Position numbers and translations under genes: made by a program
Part shown: positions 10,845-23,460 of the stretch, in pieces
Numbering within the stretch: position 1 is the first letter of the stretch
How the letters are laid out: each line of letters begins with the position of its first letter
The notes under the pieces: generated by a model
Databases searched by the model: none
What the model was told of the DNA's origin: nothing
The model's input: only the letters and a program-made list of their open reading frames with translations
Source: Dendrocalamus latiflorus
Lineage: Eukaryota > Streptophyta > Magnoliopsida > Poales > Poaceae
DNA length: 64,000 nucleotides
NCBI GenBank assembly: GCA_017311315.1
Contig: CM029666.1
Span: 37,644,749-37,708,748 of the forward strand
Direction: 5' to 3'

Positions 10845-13800
10845 TCATAGGCTTTCCCTCAAACCCATGCCGGCTACATGTTCTCTGAACACGTTGGGTG
10901 GTAAGCCTTTAGTAAGCGGATCCGCTAACATCTTTGCGGTACTTATATGCTCAAGACTTATAATTTGTTCCCGAACTTTATCTTTCACAACATAGTACTT
11001 TATGTCAATGTGTTTGGCAACACCACTTGACTTATTGTTGTGGGCATACATTACTGCGGGTTCATTATCGCAGTACAATTTAAGTGGTCTATTGATGTCG
11101 TCAACCACTTTTAAACCGGGTATGAACTTCTTTAGCCAGTTCACCTGCCCCGTAGCCTCATAACATGCTACAAACTCGGCATACATTGTGGACGATGTAG
11201 TGACGGTTTGCTTTGAGCTTTTCCACGATATAGCTCCTCCTGCGAGAGTGAACACATATCCGGATGTAGACTTTCTATCATCTCCCGCAAAATCAGAATC
11301 TGTATACCCCACTATATGGAGTAAATCTGATCTTCTGTATGTCATCATGAGGCCTTTTGTTCCTTACAAATAACGCAAGACTTTCTTTATCAATTTCCAA
11401 TGTTCTATTCCAGGATTGCTCTGGAATCTGCCAAGTAACCCGGTAACAAATGCTAAGTCAGGGCGTGTGCATACTTGAGCATACTGTAAGCTTCCGACAG
11501 CTGAAGCATATGGAACCGATTTCATTTGATCGAGCTCGTATTGGTTCCTGGGGCATTGAAAATCTCCATATCTGTCGCCCTTGACTATAGGTGCAGGTGA
11601 AGGACTACTTTTATGCATACCAAATTTCTTTAAGACTTTCTCTATGTATGCCTTTTGTGACTTTCCCAATATCCCCTTGTTTCTATCCCGGTGAATTTCG
11701 ATCCCTAGAACGAACGAAGCTTCACCAAGATCTTTCATATCAAAGTTTGAGGATAAAAACTTCTTTGTCTCCAGTAGCAGACTAACATCACTACTAGCTA
11801 GCAGGATATCATCCATATACAGGATTAGGAAGATAAACTTCCCATCTTTAAACTTTGCATAAACACAGTTGTCCTCTACATTCTCTTTAAACCCAAATTT
11901 TCTTATTGTACTGTCAAACTTCAAGTACCACTGTCTTGAAGCTTGCTTTAACCCATAAATCGATTTCTTTAGGCGGCATCCCATTCTTTCATTTCCTTCC
12001 ATGACAAAACCTTTCGGTTGTGCCATGTAAACATTTTCCTCCAAATCCCCATTAAGAAATGCCGTCTTTACATCCATCTGATGTAACTCTAAATCATAAT
12101 GTGCTACTAATGCCATTATGATTCTGAAGGAATCTTTACATGAGACTGGAGAAAAGGTCTCATTGTAATCAATCCCTTCTCTTTGCGTAAAGCCTTTTGC
12201 CACAAGTCGCGCTTTGTATCTTTCTACATTCCCTTGGGAGTCATGCTTTGTCTTGTAGACCCATTTACAGCCTACTGTTTTGGCTCCTTTAGGAATAATT
12301 TCCAAGTCCCAGACTTTATTAGTCTTCATGGACCTCATTTCCTCTTCCATGGCCTCAAGCCATTTTGAGGAATTTTTGCTTCTCATGGCTTCTTCAAATG
12401 AGGTGGGATCATCCTCCATTTGAAATTCCTCTGTATGATAAATCTGATAATCATCAGAAATAGCTGATCTTCTTACTCTTTGAGACCTCCTCGGGGCCTC
12501 CTCATTTGGTACATCTTCTGTTTGAGGCTGCTGTTGCTCCCCCTCATCTGTGGCAATAGATTCTATAGGATCCTGAAAAACAGGTTCCTCATTATCATTC
12601 ATTGTTGCCACAGGAGGAACAATAAAAGGTGCTGGCACCACAGTGTCTTGCACCGTCGGTGCAGCGACAGCAGGTAGTGTGAAGAATGGCTCTTGAATCA
12701 TTGGAGTGGGCGCATACACCCGCTTCTCTTCAAGATCAATCTCACGAGCTACCATACTTCCTCTCATTATTTCATCCTCTAAGAAGACAGCGTGTCTCAT
12801 TTCTACAAACTTTGTATATCTATCTGGACAGTAGAAACGAAACCCTTTTGACTTTTCAGGGTAGCCAATGAAATGACAACTTACTGTTTTGGGATCAAGT
12901 TTCCCAAGGTTTGGGTTAAATACTTTAGCCTCAGCAGGACTCCCCCGCACACGTAAGTGGTTTAGTGAGGGAACTCTTCCCGTCCACATCTCGTACGGTG
13001 TTTTGGGCACCGATTTATTAGGTACTCTGTTGAGAATATGAATGGCGGTTTTCAACGCCTCCATCCATAAACTCAATGGCAGTGTGGAATAGCTCATCAT
13101 GCTTCGCACCACATCCATCAGGGTACGGTTGCGTCTTTCAGCTACTCCACTTTGCTGAGGTTCGCCCGGTGTAGAATACTGGGCCACTATTCCATTTTCC
13201 TGTAAAAACCTTGCAAAAGGTCCAGGAACTTGTCCATATGGGGTATGTCGACCGTAGTACTCTCCCCCACGATCAGATCGGACTATCTTAATCTTTAAAT
13301 CGTGTTGGTTTTCAATTTCAGCCTTAAATATCTTGAATTTATCCAAGGCTTCGTTTCTTTCTTTGATTGGATAAATATATCCATAACGGGAGTAATCATC
13401 CGTGAATGTTATGAACGAGTCATATCCATCCACACTTTTCACAGGAAAAGGACCACAAATATCTGTGTGAATAATTTGTAGAACTCCTGTGCTTCTTTTA
13501 GCGTCTTTTTTAATTTTCTTTACATATTTTCCTTTAATGCATTCTCTGCATTGTTCTAAGTCTGAGAATTCTAATAGAGGAATAATTTCATTCTTAACAA
13601 GTCTTTCTATTCTCCCCCTCGAAATATGGCCTAAACGACAGTGCCATAATTTCGACGATTCATTATGAGTTCTCTTTCGTTTTCTGTTCGCATTCACAGG
13701 CGAGGATATACGCTCATTCACATCACATACGGAATTCACATTTTCACGAAGTGACAACAAATAAAGCTCATTCTGTAAGATGGCAAGACCAACACATTCT

Positions 13801-15039
13801 TTATTAAACATTATTTCACACTTGCCATTCTTTATTAAACATTATTTCACACTTGCCATTTCCAAAATTACAATCATAACCATCTTTGTCCAAATTTGAA
13901 ACACTAATCAAATTCCTCTGTAAAGAGGGAACAAAAAGGACATCTCTAAGTAAAAGATTGAAGCCATTAGCTAACTCTAATGAAAGATCACCAACGACTT
14001 CAACTTCAGCTTGGACTCCATTTGCAACTTTAATGCATCTTTCGTTTCTTTGCGTAGTCCTCGTCGAACGGAATCCCTGTAAAGAATTAGCAACATGAAT
14101 AGTTGCTCCTGAGTCAATCCACCAAGTGGATTTCGAATATTGCACATACAGGGATTCATTTATAAAGGTAATAATGTTCTCACCTTTCTTTGCCATTATC
14201 ATCTTTAAATAATCAGGACAGTTCTTCTTGTAGTGTCCCGTCTTCTTGCAGTGAAGACACTGATCTTTGTCTACAGCAAATTTATTCTGTTGAGGCTGAT
14301 GGACAGAGGCTTTTCCCTTGTTCTTTGAGAAGGAGGTACTGTTGAAGTTCTTTTTCTTGTTATCCTTCACATAGTTGATAGATCCACCATGTGAGGATTT
14401 AATTCTTTCCTCCTCTTGCACACACATAGCTATGCACTTTTTCAAGTCCCATTTCTCGGGCTGCATATTGTAGTTGACAACGAATGTGTCAAACTCTTTA
14501 GGCAAGGAAGCAAAAACCAAATGAATAAGGAACTCATCCTTGAGAGCCAAATCCATTGGTTTAAGCTTGGATGCCAAGTTGCTCATCCGCAGTATGTGCT
14601 CTCTTATGCCACTACCACCACCAGAGTACCTCTCTGTCACAAGCTGTTTGATCAGCTGTGTAGCATAAGTCTTTGAAGAGCCAGTAAACTGACTCTTTAT
14701 TCTCTCAAGGTACTCTGTGACAGTGTCACACTCTGCGATTGAGCCCACAATAGCAGGCTCAATCGTGTTCTTTATCACAGCCATACATTTCTTGTTGGCT
14801 GTGGTCCATTTCTTATGCTCAAGGTCATAAGACATCTGTAAGGGAGCATGATCCCTCTGTCTTTTCTGCCAAGCAGTATCATCCTCATTTTGATCCCTCA
14901 CTGGTGCCATAGGCTCAGTGGGACGTGCTGTAGTGAGGACCCAGTCCACCTCAGCCAAGATAAACGCTAAGTCTATCTTTTTCTTCCACTCTCCATAATT
15001 ACCTCCTTTAAGAGTGGGGATCTCTCTGATACAACTCAT
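10845..15039 (-). pseudogene. Copia gag-pol polyprotein, broken by a 31-bp duplication and one stop
   Basis: I place the start at the ATG of MSCIREIP (15039), because the upstream in-frame stretch lacks gag similarity. Order of domains: UBN2-type gag; zinc knuckle CLHCKKTGHYKKNC; protease with DSGATIHVAN; pre-integrase LWHCRLGH with a CRECIKGK pair; integrase core with the IHTDICGP, FTDDYSRYGY and SDRGGEYYG motifs and the downstream VAERRNRTL; reverse transcriptase with VDVKTAFLNG and YMDDILLAS; RNase H with GYTDSDFAGD. Two lesions break it. A perfect 31-bp tandem duplication at 13795-13856 shifts the frame at the gag-pol boundary. A TAA at 11364-11366 replaces what is normally Gln in the RYLQG motif (CAA to TAA) just before RNase H. 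All catalytic motifs otherwise look intact, so the damage is recent. Confidence 0.95.
13795..13856. repeat. Perfect 31-bp tandem duplication at the gag-pol boundary
   Basis: Positions 13795-13825 and 13826-13856 are identical, starting CATTCTTTATTAAACATTAT. Because 31 is not a multiple of three, the duplication shifts the frame and splits one polyprotein into two open frames that repeat the MFNKE segment at their junction. Confidence 0.95.
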
Positions 15040-16166
15040 CAAGCTGTATCCTCCTGAAAAATATTTCAAATAAAGTGAGAACATAACAGGAAAATTATAT
15101 GTCTTCTTTCCAACGTTGGTCAAAAATACGACATACAATTTAAAACAATTTTATCTATACATTAAATCTACATCACCGTTGGGCAGAATTAGAAATAATG
15201 CATAAAATCATCAATTAAAAATTATAATACTGTTATTATCAACGTTGGTCAGAAAATAACAATATCATAATTATCTGGGATTTATATCTATTTTTTCAAA
15301 ATTAAATTCTCCCGTTGGTTCGAATTTAATAATGAAAAACAATCAACATTAACTTTTGCAGCGGAAACTGTAATTATTCTAAAATAATTCATTATACAGA
15401 AGCATTATACTGTACACTTTTAATCTCTGAAAAATAACACGTTGGTGCAAAATTTACAGAGATTTTAAGTCAAATTTCATTCAAATTCATGCTTCTGAAA
15501 ACAATTAAATTCATTTAACAAAACACTGTTCAAACGGCCATTTTGGCCCATTCCTTCGGCCGCGGCCCAGCCGGCCCGTGCAGCGCACCCGAGCGCGCGC
15601 GCTCCCCCTCACAGGCCGGCCCACTCAGCCCGCAGCCTCTTTTCATCATGGCCGTTGATTTCATCGGACGGCTGGGAGGAAAAATCGCCAGGACAAAAAA
15701 CCCGCACCCCCCACAAACCCTAACCCTAGAATCAATCCCACCGGCCCACCAAAAAAGACGGCCCACGGGCGGCGGCTGGCGCTAGGGTGCCTGCGCGGGA
15801 GGGGAGGCGCGGCGACGGCGGAGCCCAGCGCAACGCCCGGAGCTGGCGGCCAGGGCCTCGGCGGCGGGCTCCCGCGAGCGGCGGCGGCGCGCGAGCTGCG
15901 GCAGTGGCTGGCTCCCGCGCGCGGGGCGCGGAGCAGCGAGCGGCAGCCCCACCGGAGCGGCGGCGCAAGGGCGCCCGCGTGAGGCGGAGCGGCGGCAGCC
16001 CGCGCGCAGGAGGAGCGGCAAGGCGGCGGCACTCGCAGCGCCCGCGAAGCGGCAGCGGCGGCGGCCCCGGGGCGGCTCAACGGCGGCGGCGTGCAAGCGC
16101 GGCGCGGCGCAGGGCGGCGGCCCCCGACACGGAGCGCGACAGCGGCGGCCCCCACCCGTAAGACCC
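15040..16166 (-). other. Untranslated leader of the Copia element, with a GC-rich block and spaced GTTGG motifs
   Basis: The leader between primer-binding site and gag is about 1.1 kb. 15540-16165 is extremely GC-rich with CGG/GCC runs. 15110-15450 is AT-rich and holds five copies of a motif around CGTTGG (near 15113, 15177, 15242, 15313 and 15440), spaced about 65, 65, 70 and 127 bp. Open frames in the GC block are composition artefacts. Confidence 0.7.
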
Positions 16167-16178
16167 GCTCTGATACCA
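16167..16178 (-). other. Primer-binding site of the Copia element
   Basis: The plus-strand GCTCTGATACCA is the complement of TGGTATCAGAGC, the standard match to the 3' end of initiator Met tRNA. It lies one base inside the 5' LTR. Confidence 0.95.
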
Positions 16179-16179
16179 T

Positions 16180-16607
16180 TGTTGGATCTTTTCTGTGCTT
16201 GGGGTCTAGATCTGAGGGAGAGAGAGGAAGAGGTAGGGGCAGTACTAACCGTCGGAACCATTGGAGGAAGATCCGGCCATCGCTGGTTCGTCGGTGTAGT
16301 CTGCGCACGGGCAGCGACGGTCGGAGAAGAGGACGGTGGCGGCGGCGGCGTAGATCCGGCGACGTCGACGGCGATGGTGTACTTCCCGTCGCTGACTGCG
16401 CCCCCTCTAGATCGGTTAGGGTTTGTGTGTCGGTGGGGATGTACGGCTCAGGCCAAACTCGTGAAACGAGCCGCCGGCCCCCACCCTCTATTTATTGTGC
16501 AGCGCGACGGGGGCCCACCATTCAAGAGATGGACTGGGCGCCCCCGATCAGGGCGCGGATCAAGGCCCGATTAGCCGTTGGGCTAATCGGTTGAGATCAA
16601 TCTAACA
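16180..16607 (-). repeat. 5' LTR of the Copia element (right copy)
   Basis: This 428-bp copy matches 10228-10655 with six substitutions. It is followed by the second ACTCC target duplication. In element orientation it precedes the primer-binding site and should contain the promoter. Confidence 0.95.
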
Positions 16608-16856
16608 ACTCCAACACTAGTAGATCACGATGGAGCATGGCAGCAACATGGGAGGCAGGAAGCAGGCGTGGGAGTCGTCCAAGGTGCCAGACATCATGTC
16701 CAACACGTCCATGTTTGAGCTGCCAATGTGGAGCACCATCAACATCATGCACATGGCATGTACATCATATTCGTGCGCATCAGCATGCCGGCGCTCCCCT
16801 ACAACCTGGTGCTTAACACCACCAATGACCTTACCTGGATCAACTACTACCTGCGT
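16608..16856 (+). pseudogene. 3' part of the aspartic-protease-like pseudogene (first active-site region)
   Basis: After the target duplication (16608-16612) the protein text resumes with SMFELPMWSTINIMHM. It then continues in another frame as MYIIFVRISMPALPYNLVLNTTNDLTWINYYLR, given here in broken pieces: MYIIFVRISMPALP, then YNLVLNTTNDLTW. The last stretch fits the plant A1 active-site pattern of the form LVLDTGSDLTW, with the catalytic Asp replaced by Asn. A frameshift lies near 16755 and two stops near the junction. The relic ends where a Sirevirus-like LTR starts at about 16857. No catalytic C-terminal half was found in the window. Confidence 0.55.
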
Positions 16857-17172
16857 TGTTGAAAGCATCTAAGTTCCTAAAAATAGTTTTAGTAATTAAT
16901 GATTTTATGTGAATACGGGACTAATATGTTTACTGAGTGTTTGAAAGGTCCAGTCCCAATGATGAATGTGAGATGCATGCTAAGGGTCATCATGAAGATC
17001 AATGTGGCTCAAGACAAAAGTATAAGTAATCTAGGATCTCCTTTGTTTTTACTGGACTAAGGAGAAAGGGTGATAAACCAGATTATAGGATAAATGCCAT
17101 GCTATTAAGAGAGATCATAGTTAGTAAGTTGATAGTATATTCTTGTACCTTTGGACTAATTTAGGAACATAC
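16857..17172 (+). mobile_element. Start of a Sirevirus-like Copia LTR, interrupted by element A
   Basis: TGTTGAAAGCATCTAAG begins a sequence like the LTR starts of grass Sirevirus elements, continuing through a GGTCCAGTCCCAATGATGAATG stretch (given in part). It cuts the protease relic and is itself cut at 17173 by element A, resuming after 22526. The assignment rests on remembered LTR character and on the gag found downstream. Confidence 0.6.
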
Positions 17173-17177
17173 ATGCA
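17173..17177. repeat. Left target site duplication ATGCA of element A
   Basis: ATGCA precedes TGTAACGACCCAC and recurs at 22522-22526 directly after GGGTTGTTACA. This sets exact borders for element A. Confidence 0.9.
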
Positions 17178-20100
17178 TGTAACGACCCACATTATTATCA
17201 TGGGGTAATAACGCTAGTCAACGGATTAGTATTCGTTTTAGCCGATAGAACATCGCTCTAACAAATAATAAGCCATCAGAGTGATGCAGCAAAATAATAA
17301 TTAGAGACAAAACACGATATTACAAAAATATCGTCACGCAGGGCTAAAATTTATTACAAAGCCTCAAGGGCTCGAATATCCCATTCTTCACTCAATCTTC
17401 ACACGGGATGTCCGCCTTGTACCCATTGTAATCCGAGTCCATGATATTTCATCCAGACTGAACTGACATACTCCTAAACAAAGGAAGATAATATCAAGGG
17501 TGAGTACAGAAGTACTCAGCAAGCGTAATAATAACAAATGCACTGGTATGCTCTCATACCCTTAAGTCCAGATTCTAATCTCTTTATTCTGAAACTAATC
17601 TTTGCTAAAATAATTGCCCTCTTTTAATTATCAAAACAATTTCTACTTTTCACCCAGTAAGGTACGACCCCTAGTGATCACCGTAGTCCACATTCAGTGA
17701 ACTGGTATGAATTCATGATTTTATTAGCACTGCGCAGACTTGTACCACTGTACCCAAGCTACTTTGAACCTTCTGAACTAGGTTTTCCACACTGCCTTAG
17801 GTGTGGAATCCGGCTCAAAGTACATAACCTTTCTCCGATTACATTATTCCATCCACCAACCCATCTATTATCCATCGGTGTACCAAGTCACTCACTTGGA
17901 CTCCACCGATTTCCAATAGTGTTTGGTTGGACCGGCTCCCGGCCCAACACTCCACCTAACGCATATAGCGTCTAGGACTTACTCACTTCCAGACTTGCGT
18001 TACTGGTCCTGAGCTTCATCCATCTCTTTACTCACACATAAGTACTTACCCTATGTGGTGGACTGGTTAACGTAATGGGATACTAATTTCTGCCCGTTCG
18101 AGACGAGGAGATGGTTGGCACGATAATTAGGGTTCCCTATCCGAGTGAAAATGGGGTAAGTCATTATATTATAGCCCTATGTAAAGGGATCCGCCTAGCC
18201 ACTCTGCATCCTTTCCCTGAACCCCTTTACCCACTGTATACATCTCTGCTTGTGGGCCCGCTGCTCCTCTCAGCAGTACCATGACTATTAACTTTTCTTT
18301 TCTTATCTCATTCTTCGTAAACATCATCATTCTCTGGTCTCTTTTTTTAAAAGAATAGCTTTCATGCATTTAAATAGAGTTATTAACATTGCTGAAAATA
18401 CCACATACATTTAACATTACTATTTGCATGGTCAAAATGAGCTTGCCTAAACTTTAACCATATACTCGGATTCAAGTAGAGTCAAGTGAAGTCATTCCCG
18501 TAGCTTGGATTGTCGCCTGCAATTAAATATGTCGACTACGATTTAATTTACAAAAATATAATAAAATACGATGGGTCGATGTGCTTGTGCTCCTAAGGTA
18601 AGGCGTCACTCCATTTAACCCAATCACGGTAATCGAGGTTAATTTCGGTACACTACTCGTCATTCGATATCATCGCACTAACGTCATGAGATATGGTTGA
18701 TCTAGTAGGTATGCTCAGTATTTTATTAATTCCTAGCAATTTTTCAATTACTCGGGATTAACTAATTGCATGTACAATTATAACAGCGAATATTAATCTA
18801 GCCAATCTCGCATATTCAATTAGGCCCCATTTAATTTCTCAAAGGTTCGTATATATTTATTCACCTCTCTAATCCGTTTTAGATCTTAAGGTTACTCAAA
18901 AGAAAAGGGTCCTTAATTAATCAATTACTTAATTTCTTAATTAAACTATACTCAGGCGTCTTTATGGGATTCATAAATTTTACTCTAGTCCTTTGCATAT
19001 TTTTACAGCTTAACTGCTATTTAAATCACGGCGTATAATTTTAATCGATACTCGTAATCTTAACTTGACGATTACTATTTTAACACAGCGCGTGCTATTC
19101 TAATCGTCGCAAACAGTTTTAACTCTTCTAACAGCTATGAATTCATTCTAACAATTCAGAATATTTATCAGTGGATTTCTACAGTTCATAATCGACTACA
19201 AAATTAACTAAGCATTTAAATGCGCAACAGTGATCTCAATGAAATTATGATCCTTTACTTCGCATGTGTGCAATTACCAGCCTATGGGCATCATAAAATT
19301 TATTTTTAATATCCAAGAATATTTATTAGGGAAGTGTTGGAATTTAACACTATCCAAGTTAAATCGGTCCACGCTACGTTTTAATCAATAGATGACAATG
19401 CATTTATTCTATTCATGGCAAGTACTGCTTAATGGTTTTCTACTATTTAGCTGGACTTAACCAAACTATCTAGGTATTTAAACTCGCAACAAAATAGTCC
19501 TACAGTCCCTTAATTTGATCCGTACACGTACAAGTTTAATTGACGTGTATCTTTTAAATCGTCGGATTGCAATTAATTTGTTCTAATGATCCAAAGTAAT
19601 TAGGGGTGGATTTCTATAATTCAAATGCTACTAACTAAATTGTCTGAGTAATTAAATATGCCGTTGAGCGGTTTAAATAGCAATACATGTGTTCTCATAT
19701 ACACGCAGACTAGTTTTAATCCATTAACGGTATTACCTTTATTATAAGAACTTGAGAAATATTTTGGGCTTCTGACTTAATCTATGGTGTCAATGAGATA
19801 ACAAGGCCTAATTACTTGAGTAGATCCTACCACGTATGCTTACGGGGTTTCCAGTTTCTCGCTTCACTTATAATCAGCTCAACGATACTTATATGCACAA
19901 CAGTCTAAGGTATTACACTAACACCGAAGGTCGTATTAATTCTCAGCTCATTTCTACAAGGATGTCTATCCCGTTGCTGCGGCTAATATTCATTTACGGG
20001 GTTCTTTAGTACATTCAATTAATTTATTTAACCTCAACAACTCTGTTATAATAAGGTTTCTACAATGCATGATTATGAGCGTCCCTATATCTGGCATGTC

Positions 20101-22521
20101 TAGCCTGCACATTTTTATTTCTCCTAATTTATTTTACCTTTTCCCTTTTTCTTCTCTATCTTTCTTTTCTTTCCGCCTCTTCTGCTACCTCTTTTCGCCG
20201 ACACCTCGGCTCCTCCGCTTCTTTTTCTCTTCTTCCATCGACGCCTCGCTTCCCTACCCCCGCCTCCTTTTCTGCTCTTCCACCTACGCCTCATCACCTC
20301 CCTCCACTTCCTCTCTCTCGCGGTTCCCTCTCCCTCTCTTTCTCTCCGATCTACATTGGCCTGGCGCCTCCTCTGGTTCTCCAATGCCTCAGCTCCTCCA
20401 TCCTTTGCGACGCTCCTACTGTCGGCTCCCTCGCGCGCCTCCTCCTTCCCTTGGCGCCTCTATTCTCTTGCGCGATTCTCCCCTCACGCCGCCGGTCCCG
20501 CTGCGCCGCGCCGTCCTGGCACCGTCGGCTGCGACCATCCTCGCCTCGCCGGTTTGCAGCTGCTGGATCTATGGCCTACGGCCCGGATCTGGCGCCTCCT
20601 CCCTCGAGTCTGACCCGGGTTGGTTGATTTAGTGGCTATTTTGGTTTAGTTCTAATGGGTTTGCTTATGCGATGATAGGTATGGAGGTGTGTTTCCCCGG
20701 GCTAGTCACGGCCGGCTAGAACCGCCCGCACGCCGGTCTACGTCTACGGTAAACCCCGTCCTGCTTACTCCCTCTACTCTCTTCTATCTCCGGTTTACAC
20801 GCTCCGTGTTGGTTCTCTGATGCTCTAGTGGGGCTTGGTGACAACTATGGGTTGCTTACTGTATAGAGTTAGTCCGGATTTACTATTGAGATGAATGCTA
20901 TTACTATGAGTGATTTGTGGCCTACCTTCGCCGGTCTAGGGTTAGGGGTTGCTCTGGGAAAGGGGATCGGGGTTGCTGGTGGTTGTCACCTTCTTGGTTG
21001 TGTGGATGCCGTATGATGGTGACCTCCTCCTACGGTTGACGATCTCACGGCTTGTGGTTTGGTCTCTAGCTATCGCCGTCGCCTTGCCTCTCGTCTGCAC
21101 GCCTAGCCTTCGCCTTGCGGTCTGGCTTCTTGATATTTTCTTGCTGCGGCTTGGTGCTTTCTGGTGCTGGTGGTGGCAGTTGCTCAGTGGCCGGATGGTT
21201 TGAGGGTTTGGGGATGAGAACGAGAGACAGTGGGGCTGGCTCTGCCATGGTGTTTCTTCTCTCTTCTTTGTTGGCTGCGTAGGATATTTGGCTTGTGGCT
21301 GTATTGCAATGTATGTGGCTGTCTGCTCTTTAGCTATGCTTACTCTTGTGATTTCTTGTGAATGCAGAGTAATGAGGCCGGGATTTTGAGTCACTGGGGG
21401 AGGTGGTTTTCGGACCACTCCCTGCTGGTCTGCGTTTGCCTGGCTACAGCTGGCCATCCTTGCGCTTATCCACTTCTAGGTCTTCCTCTCTTGTGTCGAA
21501 GGACCTTTGGTCCAAAGGGTAAACTAAACACTGTTGCTTTAGTGTGGGCTGGCTGGAAAGAATTGATGTGGGCTTTTGTGGGCTAAAAAGACTTATATGA
21601 TGGTGGCTTTGGGCTGAAAAGAATGGGCTGAAGGAATGCACGACTTGAGGGTTTTGGGCTGAGGTAATTGTTAAAATTGCCGAGTGATGATTCTAAGGTT
21701 GTGAGAGATGCCGACTGGCCTCCGAACGGTCTGGGAGCCTCTAAGACGTTCTCGCATTGGCCCTAGCAGCCCAAGGGCACTGACGGCAACTTCTATCCTT
21801 TTTCCTTACTTTGCTTATTTTATTCGTTCTTATGTTCTGTTTTTTCGGTATTGCAATTGCTGGTTCGCTCACAAATGGAATGGCGGTGTGGTGGCAGCTT
21901 GACGACGGTCTCTAATATATGAGATGACCTAATTGTATTCCAGCTTTCTCTTAATATGGATGTATAAATGATACGGTATGTTATCTAAACGTAACTTCTA
22001 TTCTCTGTTAATTCGGATACAAATGAATATGTATGAAATGAATCTTGGTGTAAATTAAATCATGCACTTCATGACTAAATACAATTATATTGCAATTGCT
22101 TAGTTTTTGAGATGGTTATCTTGTTGAGACATGAATTTGTATATTTGTTGTAATTCGTATTGTCATGGTTATGTAATACAAATTGTAATATTTTTATTTG
22201 ACCTGATATAAGTTCTGATTGTCGCCCCATGGATGTTATTGATTTTTCCATATATGGATTGTAATTAATTACTATTGTACTACGAACTGTTTATATATTT
22301 TAATTAAGTTGAAGGCTCTTGCGCAATGTTACAAATTGTTTGCGTCCTCGCCGATGAAGTGCTAAGTGTATTGCAATTGTTTATTGCTCGTTGAGTTCAA
22401 TTTATATGACTGCGTAGAAAAGTTTAAATTCCCCCGTATTTTAGAGCTTTAGTTGCATAATTAATCCTATTTAACGTTGTAACTCGCCAGTTAGGGTTAA
22501 TTAATGACGTGGGTTGTTACA
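17178..22521 (-). mobile_element. Element A: 5.34-kb LTR-like non-autonomous element (solo LTR or LARD)
   Basis: It begins TGTAACGACCCAC and ends GTGGGTTGTTACA, a 13-bp inverted terminal match, inside a perfect 5-bp duplication. I see no second internal LTR, no primer-binding site and no protein domain, so it reads as a very long solo LTR or a large retrotransposon derivative. Near 17500 it holds the GTGAGTAC...GTACTCAGCAAG palindromic motif shared with B-F; by the position of that motif its own sense strand is the minus strand. A pyrimidine-rich block lies at 20110-20640 and a GCCGACT-type block near 21710 that is echoed in element E. Open frames here are short and of low complexity. Confidence 0.8.
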
Positions 22522-23460
22522 ATGCACTTAAAATTAAAATTGATAGTCAAACTATGCACTTTCAGAAATATCAGAAGTATCGGAGTGTAATTGGCGGTAC
22601 TTCTGCTTTATGGAAGTTCCAGCAAATCGAGCGGAACATTTTTCCAGAGAGCGCATGTGGAATCACTTTGTCTCTCTGGAAAACGGAAGCACCAGAGTTT
22701 TAATGCAGAACTACCGCAGAACGGTAGTATCACAACCCTTGAGCAGTACTTTCGGAGCTCGGAAGCTCCAAAAATCCGAGCAGTACGTTTCTTCCAAAGA
22801 GCGCCAACTTTTGGCTTTGAAGCACACGGAAGTACCGCGCCAGAATTTCAGAACTTTCGTATATCGGAACTATCACGCTTATAACGGTGGTAGTACCGCG
22901 CCGACTTTCAACAGCTAGTTTTGACACTCTAATATAGCCAATACTATTTCTACAGTACACGTGCGGTAGTACCGGCTGATGAACAGCGGTACTTCCGCTC
23001 AGCCTAATGTTTTCATGAATTGCATTGCAACGGCTATATTTGGTTTTTGGGGGTATAAATACCCCCACCTACTCAAGGACAAAATCAGAAACTACATTGA
23101 AATATACTTGAGCATAGAGCACTCACTTCACACCTCGATTACTTTCATTCCATTCATTTGAGATAGTTGAGCCAACATCAAGTGCATTCATCTAGATTAA
23201 TCCTTTGGCACTTGATCGCCGTCAAGTGAAGTCTTGGTTTATTACTCTTGGTGCTTGCCGGCACCTAGACGGCTTGGCGGGAGATTGCGAGGTAACCTCT
23301 TCAATAGGATTGTGAAGAGGCCCGGCACCGACTTGTGAGTGGTTTGATGTCTATCATCTTCGGAGCGGAGGAAGGGGTATGAGAGCTTGGTCTCTCAATT
23401 ATTAAACTTAACCGTCTAGAGAGAAATGGATGGTTAGTGAGGGGATTGATATAGGAAAGG
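22522..23460 (+). mobile_element. Rest of the Sirevirus-like LTR and leader
   Basis: After the second ATGCA the sequence has the GGTACTTCCGCT-type stretches (near 22595 and 22990) and the CTTGATCGCCGTCAAGTGAAG stretch (near 23212, given in part) typical of grass Sirevirus LTRs. A TATAAATA box lies near 23053. I could not place the LTR end or a primer-binding site with confidence. Confidence 0.55.

Larger units (their letters stand above)
10228..16607 (-). mobile_element. Complete Copia LTR retrotransposon, 6380 bp
   Basis: Both 428-bp LTRs, both 5-bp target duplications, a primer-binding site, a polypurine tract and gag-protease-integrase-reverse transcriptase-RNase H in Copia order are present on the minus strand. 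The LTRs differ at six of 428 positions (1.4%). With a commonly used grass rate of about 1.3e-8 per site per year this suggests roughly half a million years; that is an inference from an assumed rate. The element lies inside the aspartic-protease-like pseudogene. Its polyprotein is broken at two places (see the coding entry), so it is structurally whole but not coding-competent. Confidence 0.97.

Noticed and set aside
15661..16308. 215-residue open frame in the Copia leader
   Set aside because: It lies in a CGG-rich leader and crosses the primer-binding site and LTR border, which no host or element protein would do.
20069..20632. 187-residue open frame in element A
   Set aside because: It is a pyrimidine-rich Ser/Leu/Pro stretch matched by an open minus-strand frame, with no domain.
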